Positions 27,301-36,761 of a stretch of 64,000 nucleotides of DNA are shown here, piece after piece. The stretch spans positions 248,001 through 312,000 of the forward strand of contig WSBC01000016.1 of NCBI GenBank assembly GCA_009758405.1, given 5' to 3'. Numbering within the stretch: position 1 is the first letter of the stretch; each line of letters begins with the position of its first letter. The notes beneath the pieces are model-generated. The model made no database searches. It was given only the letters and a program-made list of their open reading frames with translations, and was not told the origin of the DNA. The position numbers and the translations under genes were made by a program. The stretch is from Methanobacteriota archaeon (GTDB lineage: Archaea > Thermoplasmatota > Thermoplasmata > Thermoplasmatales > ARK-15).

Positions 27301-30300
27301 TTTTACAAATGCATAGGAGCCATTTGAATAAATGTAAACATTGTATTCTTCAGGTGCAAGATTTTTAATTGAAAAGTATCCATTCTTGTTTATATCTGTA
27401 GAATAATTCAACCCATATGTTTCATTTATTAGGAAAACCTTTCCAGAATTGATATAGGTCTTATTTCCAGAATTTGAAAAGTAAACAACACCATCAAGTG
27501 ATGAAGAATTAATTACAAAATTGTCATTAATATAATAATTTGGCAATCCATCAGGGTTTATGCCAGTAACAATCCTTGATGCCTGGGCATCGGACACGTA
27601 TATTTCCCTAGATGCAAGCAAATTTTTTTCATCAAGGAAAAGTTTGTTAAAGCCCCCACCTGTTGTAATCTGTATTGTATCATTCCCAGCAACCGCATAT
27701 ATCTGGTAATAACCCGATGAATTTGTTCTTGTGTATGTATGTGGAATACCATACTGATCATAAAGAGTAACGAGTACATTCGAAAGTGGGGTACCATCAG
27801 GTAATGTAACCCTGCCCTCTATAATAGCCCCTGGATAGAATTTCAATATAACAACGTCCTGTGGAAGTATCTGTCTTGCAGGTGGTATTAGGACCACAGT
27901 ACCATTGTTTGTCTTTTGAAGATAATATGCCTCCTGAAGGGGTACAGGTTTCCACGCATTTGTGTGATTTTGGTAATCCTTGTAAGGATTCCAGAATGAA
28001 ACAGAATATACAACTTCAAAATGTGTAAGATTCCATGCAAACATCACAGGATAATAGTTCATTTGGGATGATATCCCAGGAATGTAAGGTCCCATGCCTA
28101 AATTTAGACCCGAGTAGCCTACAAAGGCCCTATAAAGCATTGTATTGAAAAACATTGGATTATATGTAATATTATAACTAACAATCTGAACATTTGCAGG
28201 TATGTTGTTTAGAGAATAGGTGAGGCCATTTGATCCCACTGCAGTTATATTATAGAAATCGTATGGTATTATTTGACCACTTACTATGTTTGCCCTTCTA
28301 TCCGCCAGGTAGGCTGGCGCATAAAATATTCCTGTATTCATCCCAGAGAATGGAAACAGTCTATAGTCTGTGGCAAAATAATCTATGGAGTATCCAGTTA
28401 CCCTTTCCAAAAGTATGTAAAGATTTACAAGGGTGCTTTCACTATACTTATTTGCAAGATCTGCCTTTATCATTACATATTTGGCATTTTGGGGTGTAAT
28501 ATTCTTTGAATAAAGGCCATAATAATTTGGATTGTTCAGAATTTTATTAATATATGGTGATGGATTTTTTGATAAATTAGTATAATAATCCAAAATATTT
28601 TGCTCCTCCTGATATCCAAGATACTGTATGAGCAAGCTTTTTACCTCATTTCCATAGGTGGAATTCATTAGTGATGCATCAAGTATTCTTGATATTAAAA
28701 GAGCAACGGCTTCACTTTCATTTTGTGCTGTAATAAATTGCCCCGCTAACTGATAACCATTTTGGAAGTTATCAGCCACTGCAGGATGAAGACCCTGCTG
28801 AACATCCTGAAATCCATAGTCCCACCAGCTGAGAAAACCAGGTCTGTATTGAGGTGCCTGGTTATTATCCTGTTCGGATAACCATGCAAACGCCCCCTGC
28901 CAGGGATCTGTTGTATTTGTATCAAGCTGAATACCGTAGGCCCCAAGATACCAGGGTGGGGTATAATTTTGGGGTCTTAAAAATGATGGCATTACGTTGT
29001 AGATTTGCTTATCATATGTAGTCTTGTTATTATAGGGTATTGCTGCATCAACCGCACCCCACATATTTGGAAATACGATGAGAAATGCAACAACCGCTAT
29101 TGCCGCAATCTTAAGCCAAGGTCCTCTTTTTTTGAATGCATTCTTCCAGGATATTGATCTTATTAGATTACCTATCTCCTTTACATTTATTTTCTCTATT
29201 ATAATATCCAACATATAAGCTGCGGGTATAACAAATCCTGGCGAAGCATTAAATATGAATCTTGCAGCTGAGAATGCCATATATACTGAAACTATAGAGA
29301 ATATAACGAAGAAAAGGAAGTATTCATTTCTATTTCTTCTTATATCGTAAAGCATAAATGCAAGGCCCGCAACAAATATGAAGAAAACTCCCACACCAAC
29401 ATTCATTATTATCTGGCCTAGGGTAGGGGCCTGTGCCTCTGCTATAGTGGAATAAAGAGCACTTTTTACAAAGTAACCCTCTCCGGTATATATGTATCTC
29501 ATTATTGATGGGAAGAATAACTGACCCAGTACAGCTAATACAGCTATCACAGCTGCTGTAATTGAATATGTAAGAACCCAGGGCCATTTTGATGTGATTT
29601 CAAGGAATAGAATAAGAAAGACCATAAACAATGCTAAATAAAGTGGTGTATTGAACCAGGGTGTAATTGTTTTATCTAAAAGATAAAAGGGAAATGCAAC
29701 AGGGAATGAAAATAATATGAATATAACAGTGATCCATAAAATATGGAAGGAGCTTATGTTTCTAAATCTATTATAAAATATCTGAATAAGTAAATAAATT
29801 AATATAATTACTTCAACATAAACGAAACCTTGCCACATTGCACCAATTGTACCGAAGCTTATTCCTGAAAGGGCAGCATAGACGGTGGCACGCTTATTTT
29901 CATTAAAGAATTTTTTAATTCCATTTGACCATCCCTTTAAACTGAAATAATTGTCCACCCAAACAGATTTGTTAACATTTTTTAATGCCTTCAGGAAGAA
30001 ATAGAATACCCATATTGCAAAGAATAGAATTACATCATCATATCCGCCCCATGAAGCAACACTTCTCATCATATTTGAGGCGCTTGTTGCTATTAAAAAT
30101 GCAGAAATTATTCCTACTCTCCTATTGAATGCCTCCTTTCCTAGTAGATACATTGGGATTGCTATAAGGGCACCAAAAATTGCAGTTATCATCACAAGGG
30201 AATAACCAAGTGCATTATGCATGTTACCTACGAATGGGAGATAAAGATATGCCATGGCTATTACAGACCACTCAAAGAAAGGTGGTCTTGGATCGGGAAA

Positions 30301-30564
30301 GCCAACTGGATAATTTAGCATTGGATCCCAAAGAAGTTGATGTCCTGTGGCTACAATATAATCAATTACCCTTTCATGGTAAAATGTATCAGCTCCTCCA
30401 GAAATAGCAAAATTGTTTTCAACAGATGGACCAATGGCATAATAAGTTCTCAAAAATAGCCCAAGAAAAACTATTGATATCATTATGATCAATACCGAAA
30501 GATCCCTTTTTGTTTCCTGTGTAATACCAGGCTTAAAGCCCATATATGTTTTCACCATCCTCAC
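24331..30564 (-). CDS. aglB: AglB/STT3 oligosaccharyltransferase with giant C-terminal extension
   Basis: Transfers lipid-linked oligosaccharide to Asn of exported proteins. Residues about 20-520 are the multi-spanning STT3 core: GGADTFYHERV is the first acidic motif and GGYDDVILFF the second. The catalytic WWDYG is near residue 579. Archaeal AglB is usually below about 1000 residues. This one has 2077. From about residue 916 a chain of around eight carboxypeptidase-regulatory-like beta-sandwich repeats (EGRVTLPDGTPLSNVLVTLY, LSGKVYYGNVPIADAEIML) follows. Two NEW3/CARDB-like domains and a final membrane helix (TIVTSAIIFALVAFIIW) come last. The repeats could be a surface stalk. There is no frameshift. 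Confidence 0.92.
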   Translation of the reverse strand: MRMVKTYMGFKPGITQETKRDLSVLIIMISIVFLGLFLRTYYAIGPSVENNFAISGGADTFYHERVIDYIVATGHQLLWDPMLNYPVGFPDPRPPFFEWSVIAMAYLYLPFVGNMHNALGYSLVMITAIFGALIAIPMYLLGKEAFNRRVGIISAFLIATSASNMMRSVASWGGYDDVILFFAIWVFYFFLKALKNVNKSVWVDNYFSLKGWSNGIKKFFNENKRATVYAALSGISFGTIGAMWQGFVYVEVIILIYLLIQIFYNRFRNISSFHILWITVIFILFSFPVAFPFYLLDKTITPWFNTPLYLALFMVFLILFLEITSKWPWVLTYSITAAVIAVLAVLGQLFFPSIMRYIYTGEGYFVKSALYSTIAEAQAPTLGQIIMNVGVGVFFIFVAGLAFMLYDIRRNRNEYFLFFVIFSIVSVYMAFSAARFIFNASPGFVIPAAYMLDIIIEKINVKEIGNLIRSISWKNAFKKRGPWLKIAAIAVVAFLIVFPNMWGAVDAAIPYNNKTTYDKQIYNVMPSFLRPQNYTPPWYLGAYGIQLDTNTTDPWQGAFAWLSEQDNNQAPQYRPGFLSWWDYGFQDVQQGLHPAVADNFQNGYQLAGQFITAQNESEAVALLISRILDASLMNSTYGNEVKSLLIQYLGYQEEQNILDYYTNLSKNPSPYINKILNNPNYYGLYSKNITPQNAKYVMIKADLANKYSESTLVNLYILLERVTGYSIDYFATDYRLFPFSGMNTGIFYAPAYLADRRANIVSGQIIPYDFYNITAVGSNGLTYSLNNIPANVQIVSYNITYNPMFFNTMLYRAFVGYSGLNLGMGPYIPGISSQMNYYPVMFAWNLTHFEVVYSVSFWNPYKDYQNHTNAWKPVPLQEAYYLQKTNNGTVVLIPPARQILPQDVVILKFYPGAIIEGRVTLPDGTPLSNVLVTLYDQYGIPHTYTRTNSSGYYQIYAVAGNDTIQITTGGGFNKLFLDEKNLLASREIYVSDAQASRIVTGINPDGLPNYYINDNFVINSSSLDGVVYFSNSGNKTYINSGKVFLINETYGLNYSTDINKNGYFSIKNLAPEEYNVYIYSNGSYAFVKTITINQNSNVTQDLQLYGDILKGVVFYQNGTPAINVPVKINGPISYTLFTDKNGSYLSYVIPGSYSIEVNVDGYYTPKKTVNFDSWNLSSTNNFELLTSYSLKGDVYLDGIPVQGAVVRFMDEFTFSNTQISITDKNGEFSFNLPRSYYSVYVDYFYNNNHYVYIGSYVPYDNSTINISLAKAITLSGKVYYGNVPIADAEIMLFNGMNFLRVYTNGSGYFSAYVPEGTYSVGIVGYNATTSQPYAYYTTLILTGNLNEKFYLENTNTISGVVEWNGTIINNAVVFVKLGDFYYFETNIAPNGKFQFYSTGENFAFYAFAYGFKFNNFKIENNNVTIYVNERGCNLNGHVSYPNVYAGDLYILFSSRSGNFKAQVINGEYNITLPSGYYNVSVIASNVEASISPSAVAINTGQLNYNLNFNIKMNALISLFPNQKYIYWFDENGNLVNSGNNVSLPLGKYTYYTFTGNLSSIGTVNASQNIVQQISMVQGYYTKINLINSSETFNLLINYGGLKIIKPVKGGTILLLPPGYYVFSVYKIVSNIEYYGSQESYIYANGTININVQEKPYLSTLKGYITYNSERLSFVTIYLFGKDVYYEVPSGSDGSFTYLLPIGNYTVYSYSANLAFIGNLKISNNSIYWYNISMEKGYLINLLLIYANSTYRSNVTLSSLYGNITLITHNGLLSLILPYGNYTLTANAERIEYNQTVKYNLYYELNVIANKNYTIYFSRVNFDSIRMTTLTGIQNGTVGSSINYTISINNNGNRPENVTLESVGIWNVTFSNRYIYINPGDTKIVKLTLIVSNKAGYGLNTITIRGVYQNSLYQETSIKVNVSEYQNTSFTWANIYASGNSLYVNLTINNNGNIPENYSISIINSNELRSIGWSSNITPYVNIDPWSSKTITVVLTPNKPIPSPSFDIVIVATAHGIEYTAHKHINIGTVSAISTIVTTSNVTYVIPSYETLFFEFTIVTSAIIFALVAFIIWRRLKK

Positions 30565-30651
30565 ATATTTGTAATTTATGGTACATTTCTTGTATCCTGA
30601 AGACCCTTAACAGGTTTAAAAAGATTAAGGCAATCGTAATAAAAACTTTTC

Positions 30652-30789
30652 TTAATCTGAGGTGAATACCCTTTTAACGTTAGGTCTTTCCTTGTAAAAT
30701 ATTGTTGATCCGCATTCACAGGACAGATTTGGGGTGTTTATCTCCCCTTCATAAATCTTCCCGCAAACTGCGCATCTAAACCTGGACAT
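30652..30789 (-). CDS. rpoP: DNA-directed RNA polymerase subunit P
   Basis: Rpb12-like zinc-ribbon subunit of archaeal RNA polymerase (45 residues). CAVCG and CECG form the zinc site (FRCAVCGKIYEGEI, NLSCECGSTIFYKER). The listed ORF start is too far upstream, inside rpl37ae. The ATG at 30789 gives MSRFRCAVCG and has ggagggtga just before it. The gene overlaps the end of rpl37ae and closes the exosome superoperon. Confidence 0.95.
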   Translation of the reverse strand: MSRFRCAVCGKIYEGEINTPNLSCECGSTIFYKERPNVKRVFTSD

Positions 30790-31036
30790 TTTCACCCTCC
30801 TTTGCCACTTCCTTTCTAATAAATGGAGTATATGCACCACCAGCCATTGTATATCCGCATCTTCTGCAGCTCCATATACCTGTGCCTACCCTTTTTAAGG
30901 TCTTATGGCCACATCTTGGGCATATATATGTATCTATCCTCATTTCCATTATCTCTTTCCATTGTTTTTTAGGCGCTACACCATAACGGGGACCAAAACG
31001 CGCAACTATACCAAGTTTTTTAGTTCTTTTGCTCAT
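30776..31036 (-). CDS. rpl37ae: 50S ribosomal protein L37Ae (eL43)
   Basis: Zinc-binding large-subunit protein (86 residues). The start [19 protein letters not shown] is the conserved N terminus. The zinc finger is CPRCG/CRRCG (YICPRCGHKTLKRVGTGIWSC). It overlaps rrp42 by 4 nt (ATGA) and rpoP by 14 nt, the standard archaeal gene order. Confidence 0.96.
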   Translation of the reverse strand: MSKRTKKLGIVARFGPRYGVAPKKQWKEIMEMRIDTYICPRCGHKTLKRVGTGIWSCRRCGYTMAGGAYTPFIRKEVAKEGENVQV

Positions 31037-31833
31037 TTTGAATCATCCCCTAATATGAATGTATTTCTTAAATATTTCCCAGATTCTATGGAAACTTTAA
31101 TTGTGTTCAATATCTCATCCTTTGTAAATGTCCCTTCAAGGCCCTTTTGAATTGCATTTATCTTCCCGTTTTCATCAGTGGTTATTGTGAGCCTTGAATG
31201 CGCTATGTTCTCCTCGTCCAGATTTGGATCGAGTACTATTTTATCACCTATTTTAGCAAAGGTGGTAGTGGCTGGATAATGCCTTATTGGCAGGGGAAAA
31301 TCCTCTCCTTGACCAAATCTGCTTGCTGGCACGGTTGAATTTTTCAGTGCAATTATAGACCCCAGGGCTGAAGCATCAAAGAGATTACCATCGTAATCAA
31401 GTACATGTATGTCAACAAAAACTATCCAGACAAGCTCTCCTTCCTTTATTACTAGCCTTTCAAGGTCAATGGCCTTGCTTTCTCTTATTCCGCGATCAAC
31501 TACCCTAGCTAGCTCTATTGCCTCTTCACCTGGAGGACCTGCCTCAAAGGTGGGAGAAGCAAGCGGGACAAGCTCAGCATTTGTGCTTAAAACACCAGTA
31601 TTCGGTGTATCTGGGAAGGGTTCACCCGTCTCTATCTTAACACCCACAAGTACTTGGGTGTTTCCCAATTTCACAAGAGCAGATCCATCTGCCCTTGGAA
31701 TAAAGTTCTTTATAACCTCAATCTTTCTAAAGTCATTTTGACTTCTTCCATCTATCCTTGATCCCTGGGAGAGCAGTTTTTGAATATAATCCCTCTTTAT
31801 TTCTGAAACAACACTCTCGGTAAATTTACTCAT
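31033..31833 (-). CDS. rrp42: Exosome complex subunit Rrp42
   Basis: Non-catalytic RNase PH-fold subunit of the archaeal exosome (266 residues). It alternates with Rrp41 in the hexameric ring and helps bind RNA. Typical stretches: [52 protein letters not shown]. It sits directly after rrp41 with a 4-nt overlap, so the two ring subunits are translationally coupled, consistent with 1:1 assembly. Confidence 0.96.
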   Translation of the reverse strand: MSKFTESVVSEIKRDYIQKLLSQGSRIDGRSQNDFRKIEVIKNFIPRADGSALVKLGNTQVLVGVKIETGEPFPDTPNTGVLSTNAELVPLASPTFEAGPPGEEAIELARVVDRGIRESKAIDLERLVIKEGELVWIVFVDIHVLDYDGNLFDASALGSIIALKNSTVPASRFGQGEDFPLPIRHYPATTTFAKIGDKIVLDPNLDEENIAHSRLTITTDENGKINAIQKGLEGTFTKDEILNTIKVSIESGKYLRNTFILGDDSK

Positions 31834-32585
31834 TGTTGCTCATCCTCCTGTGCAAGGTTTATGTATTTTCTTCTTAATGCATCCTTCTGGAGCTCGTATA
31901 CCTTTAATGCAGCATCTATTGCCATGTTAAGTCCCATCTCCACCTCATCGAATGTCATATCACCATCCATTTGGAAAAGAACAATTTCTTTAGTTCTGGG
32001 TATAATTGCCACTGGTAGATCGGCCTGCCCATAGTTATCCTCTTCTTTGTTAAGATCAAGCACAACAGTATTGTCTACCTTACCAGCTGCACATCCTACA
32101 ATAAGATCCTTCATTGGTATCCCCGCATCAGCAAGGGCCACAGAAGCTGCAGTAAGACCTGCAATCCTTGTACCTGCATCTGCCTGAAGAACCTCTATGA
32201 AAACATCTATTGCAGTCCTCGGAAATTGCTCTAAAAGAACCACAGAACTCAAGGCATTTGAAATTACAAGTGATAATTCTATTGATCTTCTATCCGGTCC
32301 TGGCTTCTTTCTCTCATCAACAGAAAATGCGGCCATGTTGTATCTTGCTCTCAGTACTGCTCTGCTCGGATCCTGCATATGTTTTGGATATACCTCCCTG
32401 GGTCCATAAACGGCAGCTATGATCTTATTGTTACCCCATTCTATATATGCTGATCCATCTGCCCTTTCTAAAACACCTGCCTCTATCTTTATTGGCCTTA
32501 GTTCATTAAAGGATCTTCCATCAATCCTTTTTCCATTTTCATCAATTAATTTTATATCCTTATTAATTCCTCCCATTTTCATCAT
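31830..32585 (-). CDS. rrp41: Exosome complex exonuclease Rrp41
   Basis: Catalytic phosphorolytic 3'-5' RNase subunit of the exosome (251 residues). [13 protein letters not shown], the [14 protein letters not shown] region and [20 protein letters not shown] match RNase PH-type active-site segments. The phosphate-binding GTR is present. The start region has three ATGs (32585, 32582, 32576) after an aggag box, and the second or third is likely. It overlaps rrp4 by about 20 nt and rrp42 by 4 nt. Confidence 0.96.
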   Translation of the reverse strand: MMKMGGINKDIKLIDENGKRIDGRSFNELRPIKIEAGVLERADGSAYIEWGNNKIIAAVYGPREVYPKHMQDPSRAVLRARYNMAAFSVDERKKPGPDRRSIELSLVISNALSSVVLLEQFPRTAIDVFIEVLQADAGTRIAGLTAASVALADAGIPMKDLIVGCAAGKVDNTVVLDLNKEEDNYGQADLPVAIIPRTKEIVLFQMDGDMTFDEVEMGLNMAIDAALKVYELQKDALRRKYINLAQEDEQQ

Positions 32586-33252
32586 TCTCCTTTTTATTTT
32601 TTGAAAGAAAATCTTTTACCCTATCAGTAAGTCCTATTATGTGAGCTTCTCTTTCTATCAACCTTATTGCACCAACAACCTTCAATATTGAATCAATAGA
32701 TCCATCTATCCATATAATACCATTCTGCCCTACATATATTTTTGAATTTGTCATATCCTTAAGAATTTTTATCATTGATCCATCCTTGCCAATGATCCTT
32801 GGAACCTTTGTAGGCGACACAGTAATTACATGGCCACCCTCAAGTTTCCTTAAACCTGGCTCCTTCATTGTAAGCCATACCTGTTTTACCTCATTCACGC
32901 TCATAATCTTTGCAATAATAGTATCACCTACGTTAAGGTATTTTCCTGTGTCACCAAAATCAACCTTCCATGGTGTATCATTTACATGAAGAGGAGCGAG
33001 ATAAGGCGCATTTATGTCTACTACCCAGTTTGATGGCATTATGTCCACTACCTTACCTATCACCTTATCACCCTTCTGTGGCTGATACCTTCCTGAAAGA
33101 GGTATTATGTTTAAATAACCAGATTTCACAGTTTTTACTCCAAGGTATTCCACATAAGCTTTTCCATTCTCAATGTATATTCCATTGCCAGGTTTATTGC
33201 CCATAAGATCTATTTCTTCACCTGGCAAAACAATTTCTCTAATCTTCTCCAT
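32563..33252 (-). CDS. rrp4: Exosome RNA-binding cap subunit Rrp4
   Basis: Exosome cap protein (229 residues) with an N-terminal domain, S1 domain and KH domain. [15 protein letters not shown] lies in the S1 part, and [16 protein letters not shown] is the KH G-x-x-G motif (GKDG). It guides RNA to the Rrp41/42 ring. The listed start is a GTG at 33261. The ATG at 33252 with gggtga 7 nt upstream is preferred. It lies in the superoperon between sdo1 and rrp41. Confidence 0.95.
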   Translation of the reverse strand: MEKIREIVLPGEEIDLMGNKPGNGIYIENGKAYVEYLGVKTVKSGYLNIIPLSGRYQPQKGDKVIGKVVDIMPSNWVVDINAPYLAPLHVNDTPWKVDFGDTGKYLNVGDTIIAKIMSVNEVKQVWLTMKEPGLRKLEGGHVITVSPTKVPRIIGKDGSMIKILKDMTNSKIYVGQNGIIWIDGSIDSILKVVGAIRLIEREAHIIGLTDRVKDFLSKNKKENDENGRN

Positions 33253-33257
33253 ATTTT

Positions 33258-33956
33258 TCACCCTTTCAAAATTTTTGTTTCAATGTTTCCATGAGTCTTT
33301 TTATTTAACATATCAAAAAACTCCGCCTGCATACCTGCAGGTATCTCAACTACAGCCCTCCAAGATCCATCATCACCCCATTCATCCTTCACAATAGTCC
33401 CCATCTTAACAAGGTCCTGATATATCTTACCATAACCATCTGCACTAACTTTTATTTCAATTTTTGTCTTTTCAATCCTTATTGGGATTATTGCCTTTAT
33501 TGCCTTAAGTACAATCGGTATTTGCTCTTCAACACTTTTCATAGGATCAATGTGTACCTTTGCCTCTTCTATTGCCTTTTCAATTCTTTGTGGGGGATGC
33601 GGTGCATTTGTCTGTGGATTTATTGCGTTTTTTGCAATCTCATTTATTATTTGCCTTTTCTTTTCCTCAAGCATCTTCCTTCTTTGGTCAGTAGTCAGCT
33701 GTACCTGGCCCTTTAAGATTATCTGTTTAGCAACCTCATTTATATCAGTTGTTCCAAAAACCTCCTTTAAAACCTCTTCTCCTACCTTGTCCCCCTTCCT
33801 TGCATCCTTAAAGACTTCATCTATTACCATATAATCTACTACATTAACCTGCTTTCCAGATTTTAATAAATCTATCAATTTTGGGTCTATAAGAATCTCT
33901 AACCTATGACCCTTAGCTTCATATCTGGCAACGATAGAATCCTCAATCCTTACCAT
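33258..33956 (-). CDS. sdo1: SDO1/SBDS ribosome maturation factor
   Basis: Shwachman-Bodian-Diamond protein homologue (232 residues), which in archaea acts in large-subunit maturation and aIF6 release. It is full length with all three domains: the N-terminal FYSH domain ([38 protein letters not shown]), a helical middle, and a ferredoxin-like C-terminal domain ending [10 protein letters not shown]. It lies between psmA and rrp4, as in most euryarchaea. Confidence 0.96.
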   Translation of the reverse strand: MVRIEDSIVARYEAKGHRLEILIDPKLIDLLKSGKQVNVVDYMVIDEVFKDARKGDKVGEEVLKEVFGTTDINEVAKQIILKGQVQLTTDQRRKMLEEKKRQIINEIAKNAINPQTNAPHPPQRIEKAIEEAKVHIDPMKSVEEQIPIVLKAIKAIIPIRIEKTKIEIKVSADGYGKIYQDLVKMGTIVKDEWGDDGSWRAVVEIPAGMQAEFFDMLNKKTHGNIETKILKG

Positions 33957-33966
33957 ATAATATCAC

Positions 33967-34680
33967 TTAGCCTAGTTTTTTAATGTAAGCCTCAGTCTCC
34001 TCCTGGGGTAATATCCTGAAATTTGTGCCCCTTGTAATAAGACCTATCTCCACCACCATCGGCTGACTGGGATCCTCACTTACCTGTTTCATTGCCTTTA
34101 AAGCTAACATTATTGCATCATCTTTTTGCATATTTTCCTGATATTCCTTTTCAAATATTGCCATTACTGTTTCCCTGCCCCTGCCTATACAAGAGGCCTT
34201 GTAACCAGTAAAGGCACCACTTGGTTCAGTCTCAAAAAGGTATATGTCAGTATCATCGATCCCCGCTATTAGGAGTGATGTACCAAAGGGTCTCACACCT
34301 CCATACTGTGTATATTGTTGTACATAGTCACTGATCTTTTTTACAAGAGGTTCAACACCAATTTTCTCGCCATAAGTAACCTTCTCCACTTGGGCAGTCA
34401 CCCTTGCATAATCCACTAGTACTCTGGCATCGGCCATTAGACCAGATGATGCGGCACCAATATGCTCATCTACAATGTATATCTTTTCAATACTTTTAGG
34501 TTCTATAAGCCTGCTCCTCACCTTTTTATCAATTATTAAGGCAACGCCATCCTTGAACTTGATCCCTATGGTAGTTGATCCCATCTTTACAGCTTCTCTT
34601 GCATACTCTACCTGATAAAGTCTACCCTCTGGAGAAAATACAGTTATTGCGCGATCATATGCCATTTGGGCCGGTTGCAT
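33967..34680 (-). CDS. psmA: Proteasome subunit alpha
   Basis: Outer-ring subunit of the 20S proteasome (237 residues). The N-terminal gate segment AQMAYDRAITVFSPEGRLYQ and the following YAREAVKMGSTTIG are diagnostic. QQYTQYGGVRPFG closely resembles the Thermoplasma acidophilum protein as I remember it, which is one reason for a Thermoplasmata placement. It is the first gene of the exosome superoperon, with its start about 40 nt after the end of trm1. Confidence 0.97.
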   Translation of the reverse strand: MQPAQMAYDRAITVFSPEGRLYQVEYAREAVKMGSTTIGIKFKDGVALIIDKKVRSRLIEPKSIEKIYIVDEHIGAASSGLMADARVLVDYARVTAQVEKVTYGEKIGVEPLVKKISDYVQQYTQYGGVRPFGTSLLIAGIDDTDIYLFETEPSGAFTGYKASCIGRGRETVMAIFEKEYQENMQKDDAIMLALKAMKQVSEDPSQPMVVEIGLITRGTNFRILPQEETEAYIKKLG

Positions 34681-34721
34681 AATTTATCACCTCAGTATCT
34701 AATTCCTAAACATCTTTTACT

Positions 34722-35753
34722 TTATAAATCTTTCATTTTTAAAATTTCAATAATTTTTGGAAGGGTACATGTAGTTTTTATACCTACGGGCGAGAATTGT
34801 GTCCTTGAGGCAGGGTATCCATTAAATCTAAGCTTATATATCAAATAATCAATTTTAGGCATCTTTCCTCCCATTCTTTTACCAATTTCTTCTGTTGAAT
34901 AAAAAAATAGAAGATTTTCATAGGGCGCAATTTTTAAAATATTAATTATATGATCCCTTTTCTCAATATTTTCTGGTATTTTATAATTGTTAATTATTTC
35001 ATGCAAGTTTCCTATCCAAAGTGGGCCTATTTTTCTCCAATAACCCATTTTATTTATTTCTTGAACATATGAAAGTGTATTCATCACCCATTTTTTTCCC
35101 TTCTTTACCCTAAAAAATATCCTATAATAATATCCACCAAAGTATGTTAAAAGTGGGATTATACCAAATCCATTTTCTGCTGCTCTATTTGCAATGTAGG
35201 ATATTAAAATTCTAGTACCTACTTCATGTTTGAGATAACCTGATTCTGGTGTTGAATGGTATAGATAAAAGGTTTTATGTGGATAGGTACCTGCTAAATT
35301 GGCAATGTCTGTTGATGTAACACCAATTATTCCATTGTTTTTAATTGATTTTAATGCAGAGTCCAAAAATGGTACAGGACTTCCATATGGATCAATATCA
35401 ATGTAATCATAATATCCATCTGGAATTTGTCTTTCGGCATTGAAATTCGTAATATACGCATTTGAATTATTAATATCCCTATTTTTAAATATGTATTTTA
35501 AAGCCTCCTTGTTCCTTTCATTTATTGTTACATTAAGATTACACTCTTTTTCTATCCTGAATCCCCTTATCCCTGATCCCCCTAGAAGATCAAGGGCATT
35601 TTTTCCATTTTTTAGATAATTTTTAATAATGAAGATTGTCAAATCTCTGGATATTACTTGTGATTTTGAATAGTAGGCAGTTGATTTTTTACCTGGACCC
35701 TTATCAAAAATTACAGGTAACTCAGCCTCCACTAATCCCTCCTTCACCCTCAT
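34722..35753 (-). CDS. trm1: tRNA (guanine26-N2)-dimethyltransferase Trm1
   Basis: SAM-dependent methyltransferase that makes m2,2G at tRNA position 26 (343 residues from the chosen start). Motifs: LLGGSGIRGFR (SAM binding), DYIDIDPYGSPVPFLDSA (motif IV DPYG), GVTSTDIANLAG and HEVGTRIL. The listed start at 35801 overlaps the NTPase gene. The ATG at 35753 has gggtga 8 nt upstream and removes the overlap. The C-terminal domain ends in TQFSPVGIKTTC, typical of the family. Confidence 0.95.
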   Translation of the reverse strand: MRVKEGLVEAELPVIFDKGPGKKSTAYYSKSQVISRDLTIFIIKNYLKNGKNALDLLGGSGIRGFRIEKECNLNVTINERNKEALKYIFKNRDINNSNAYITNFNAERQIPDGYYDYIDIDPYGSPVPFLDSALKSIKNNGIIGVTSTDIANLAGTYPHKTFYLYHSTPESGYLKHEVGTRILISYIANRAAENGFGIIPLLTYFGGYYYRIFFRVKKGKKWVMNTLSYVQEINKMGYWRKIGPLWIGNLHEIINNYKIPENIEKRDHIINILKIAPYENLLFFYSTEEIGKRMGGKMPKIDYLIYKLRFNGYPASRTQFSPVGIKTTCTLPKIIEILKMKDL

Positions 35754-35772
35754 AATCAGCTTCACCCTATAC

Positions 35773-36306
35773 TCAGATTTGTTCGCCCTTAATAATTCCA
35801 ACGATCTTGTATGGAAGTATTGTCCTATTTACTGGAGTTACCTCTAGAATCCTTACATCATCCATTCTCCTGATATCCTGAAGAAGGGGATTCCTTGATT
35901 TTTTATTTAATGTCATAATAATATTTTTTTCCATCTCTAGTATTTCCTTAATCTTTTCTGTGAGTTTTTTTGATTCAAGCTCCATTTTTCCTATCTCATC
36001 TATAATTATTATATCTTTTTGTTTAGCATTTTCCAGAGCCCTTACCCCCAAATCATCAAGCACACTCGTGTCTATGCCATATTTACTTACTCTACTTCTT
36101 GATTGTATATATTTTGAAGCAAAAACCTTTTTTTCCTTTGTTGACCAATCCATTATTGTAAATCCTACCCTAGTTTTATTTTCAAGTATTTCCTCAGTAA
36201 TTATTCCGCCAACTGTATATTCCTTTTCTAGAATTTCAACTGTCTTTATAAGTGTGGTTGTTTTACCAACTCCTGGCAATCCACTAATACCTATTTTTAC
36301 ATACAT
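35773..36306 (-). CDS. THEP1-type nucleoside-triphosphatase
   Basis: P-loop NTPase of the THEP1 family (177 residues), which hydrolyses nucleoside triphosphates; the cellular role is unclear. Walker A is GISGLPGVGKTTTLIK, followed by the family stretch VGGIITEEILENKTRVGFTI, and Walker B IIIIDEIGKMELES. It lies 1 nt after mptD, which suggests an operon mptD-THEP1-trm1. Confidence 0.9.
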   Translation of the reverse strand: MYVKIGISGLPGVGKTTTLIKTVEILEKEYTVGGIITEEILENKTRVGFTIMDWSTKEKKVFASKYIQSRSRVSKYGIDTSVLDDLGVRALENAKQKDIIIIDEIGKMELESKKLTEKIKEILEMEKNIIMTLNKKSRNPLLQDIRRMDDVRILEVTPVNRTILPYKIVGIIKGEQI

Positions 36307-36307
36307 C

Positions 36308-36682
36308 CTATTTCACTCTTATCTCGCCTATATACATTAGGGGATATTTCATTTCTTCAATATATTTTAGATAACAGACAGCCTCAGTGTTATTGTATTC
36401 AACAACCAATTCTACATCAAGCATATCCCCTGTAAGTGTAAGGTATTTGTAAATGCCTTTTTTCTTTTTTATTCTATCTCTCCTAATTTTAACATTGACA
36501 CTTTTTACAAATGGCTGTACCTTTATGCTTTCCTCAATGGACTTTTCAAGGACATCAATATTTTCAGCACTAATTGGTGTACCCACAAACTGGTGATAGA
36601 TGGTCCCAAGCTTTATACCCGCCTCAAATACAGCCCTTTCACTATCATTGCATCTGAAATACTTCTTTGCAGGATCTTGCAT
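36308..36682 (-). CDS. mptD: Archaeal dihydroneopterin aldolase (MptD-like, DUF381)
   Basis: A 124-residue protein of the archaeal MptD family, which converts 7,8-dihydroneopterin to 6-hydroxymethyl-dihydropterin on the way to pterin cofactors. The conserved core YFRCNDSERAVFEAGIKLG followed by IYHQFVGTPIS is diagnostic. The listed TTG start at 36703 is weaker than the ATG at 36682, which lies about 30 nt after a TATA-like AT tract. Confidence 0.85.
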   Translation of the reverse strand: MQDPAKKYFRCNDSERAVFEAGIKLGTIYHQFVGTPISAENIDVLEKSIEESIKVQPFVKSVNVKIRRDRIKKKKGIYKYLTLTGDMLDVELVVEYNNTEAVCYLKYIEEMKYPLMYIGEIRVK

Positions 36683-36761
36683 TATAAAGGTAATTGATTC
36701 CAAAGATATTATTTTTTCTAGATTTTTTAATATTAAAAAATTAAAGCATTTTTTTAAAGTT

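Noticed and set aside
24331-30564. Frameshift or fusion artefact in aglB
   Set aside because: The frame is open throughout without stops and the domains follow each other smoothly; nothing in the sequence suggests an error, although assembly cannot be checked here.
30790-30840. N-terminal extension of the RpoP ORF
   Set aside because: It lies inside rpl37ae, and RpoP proteins start at MSRFRC-like sequence.
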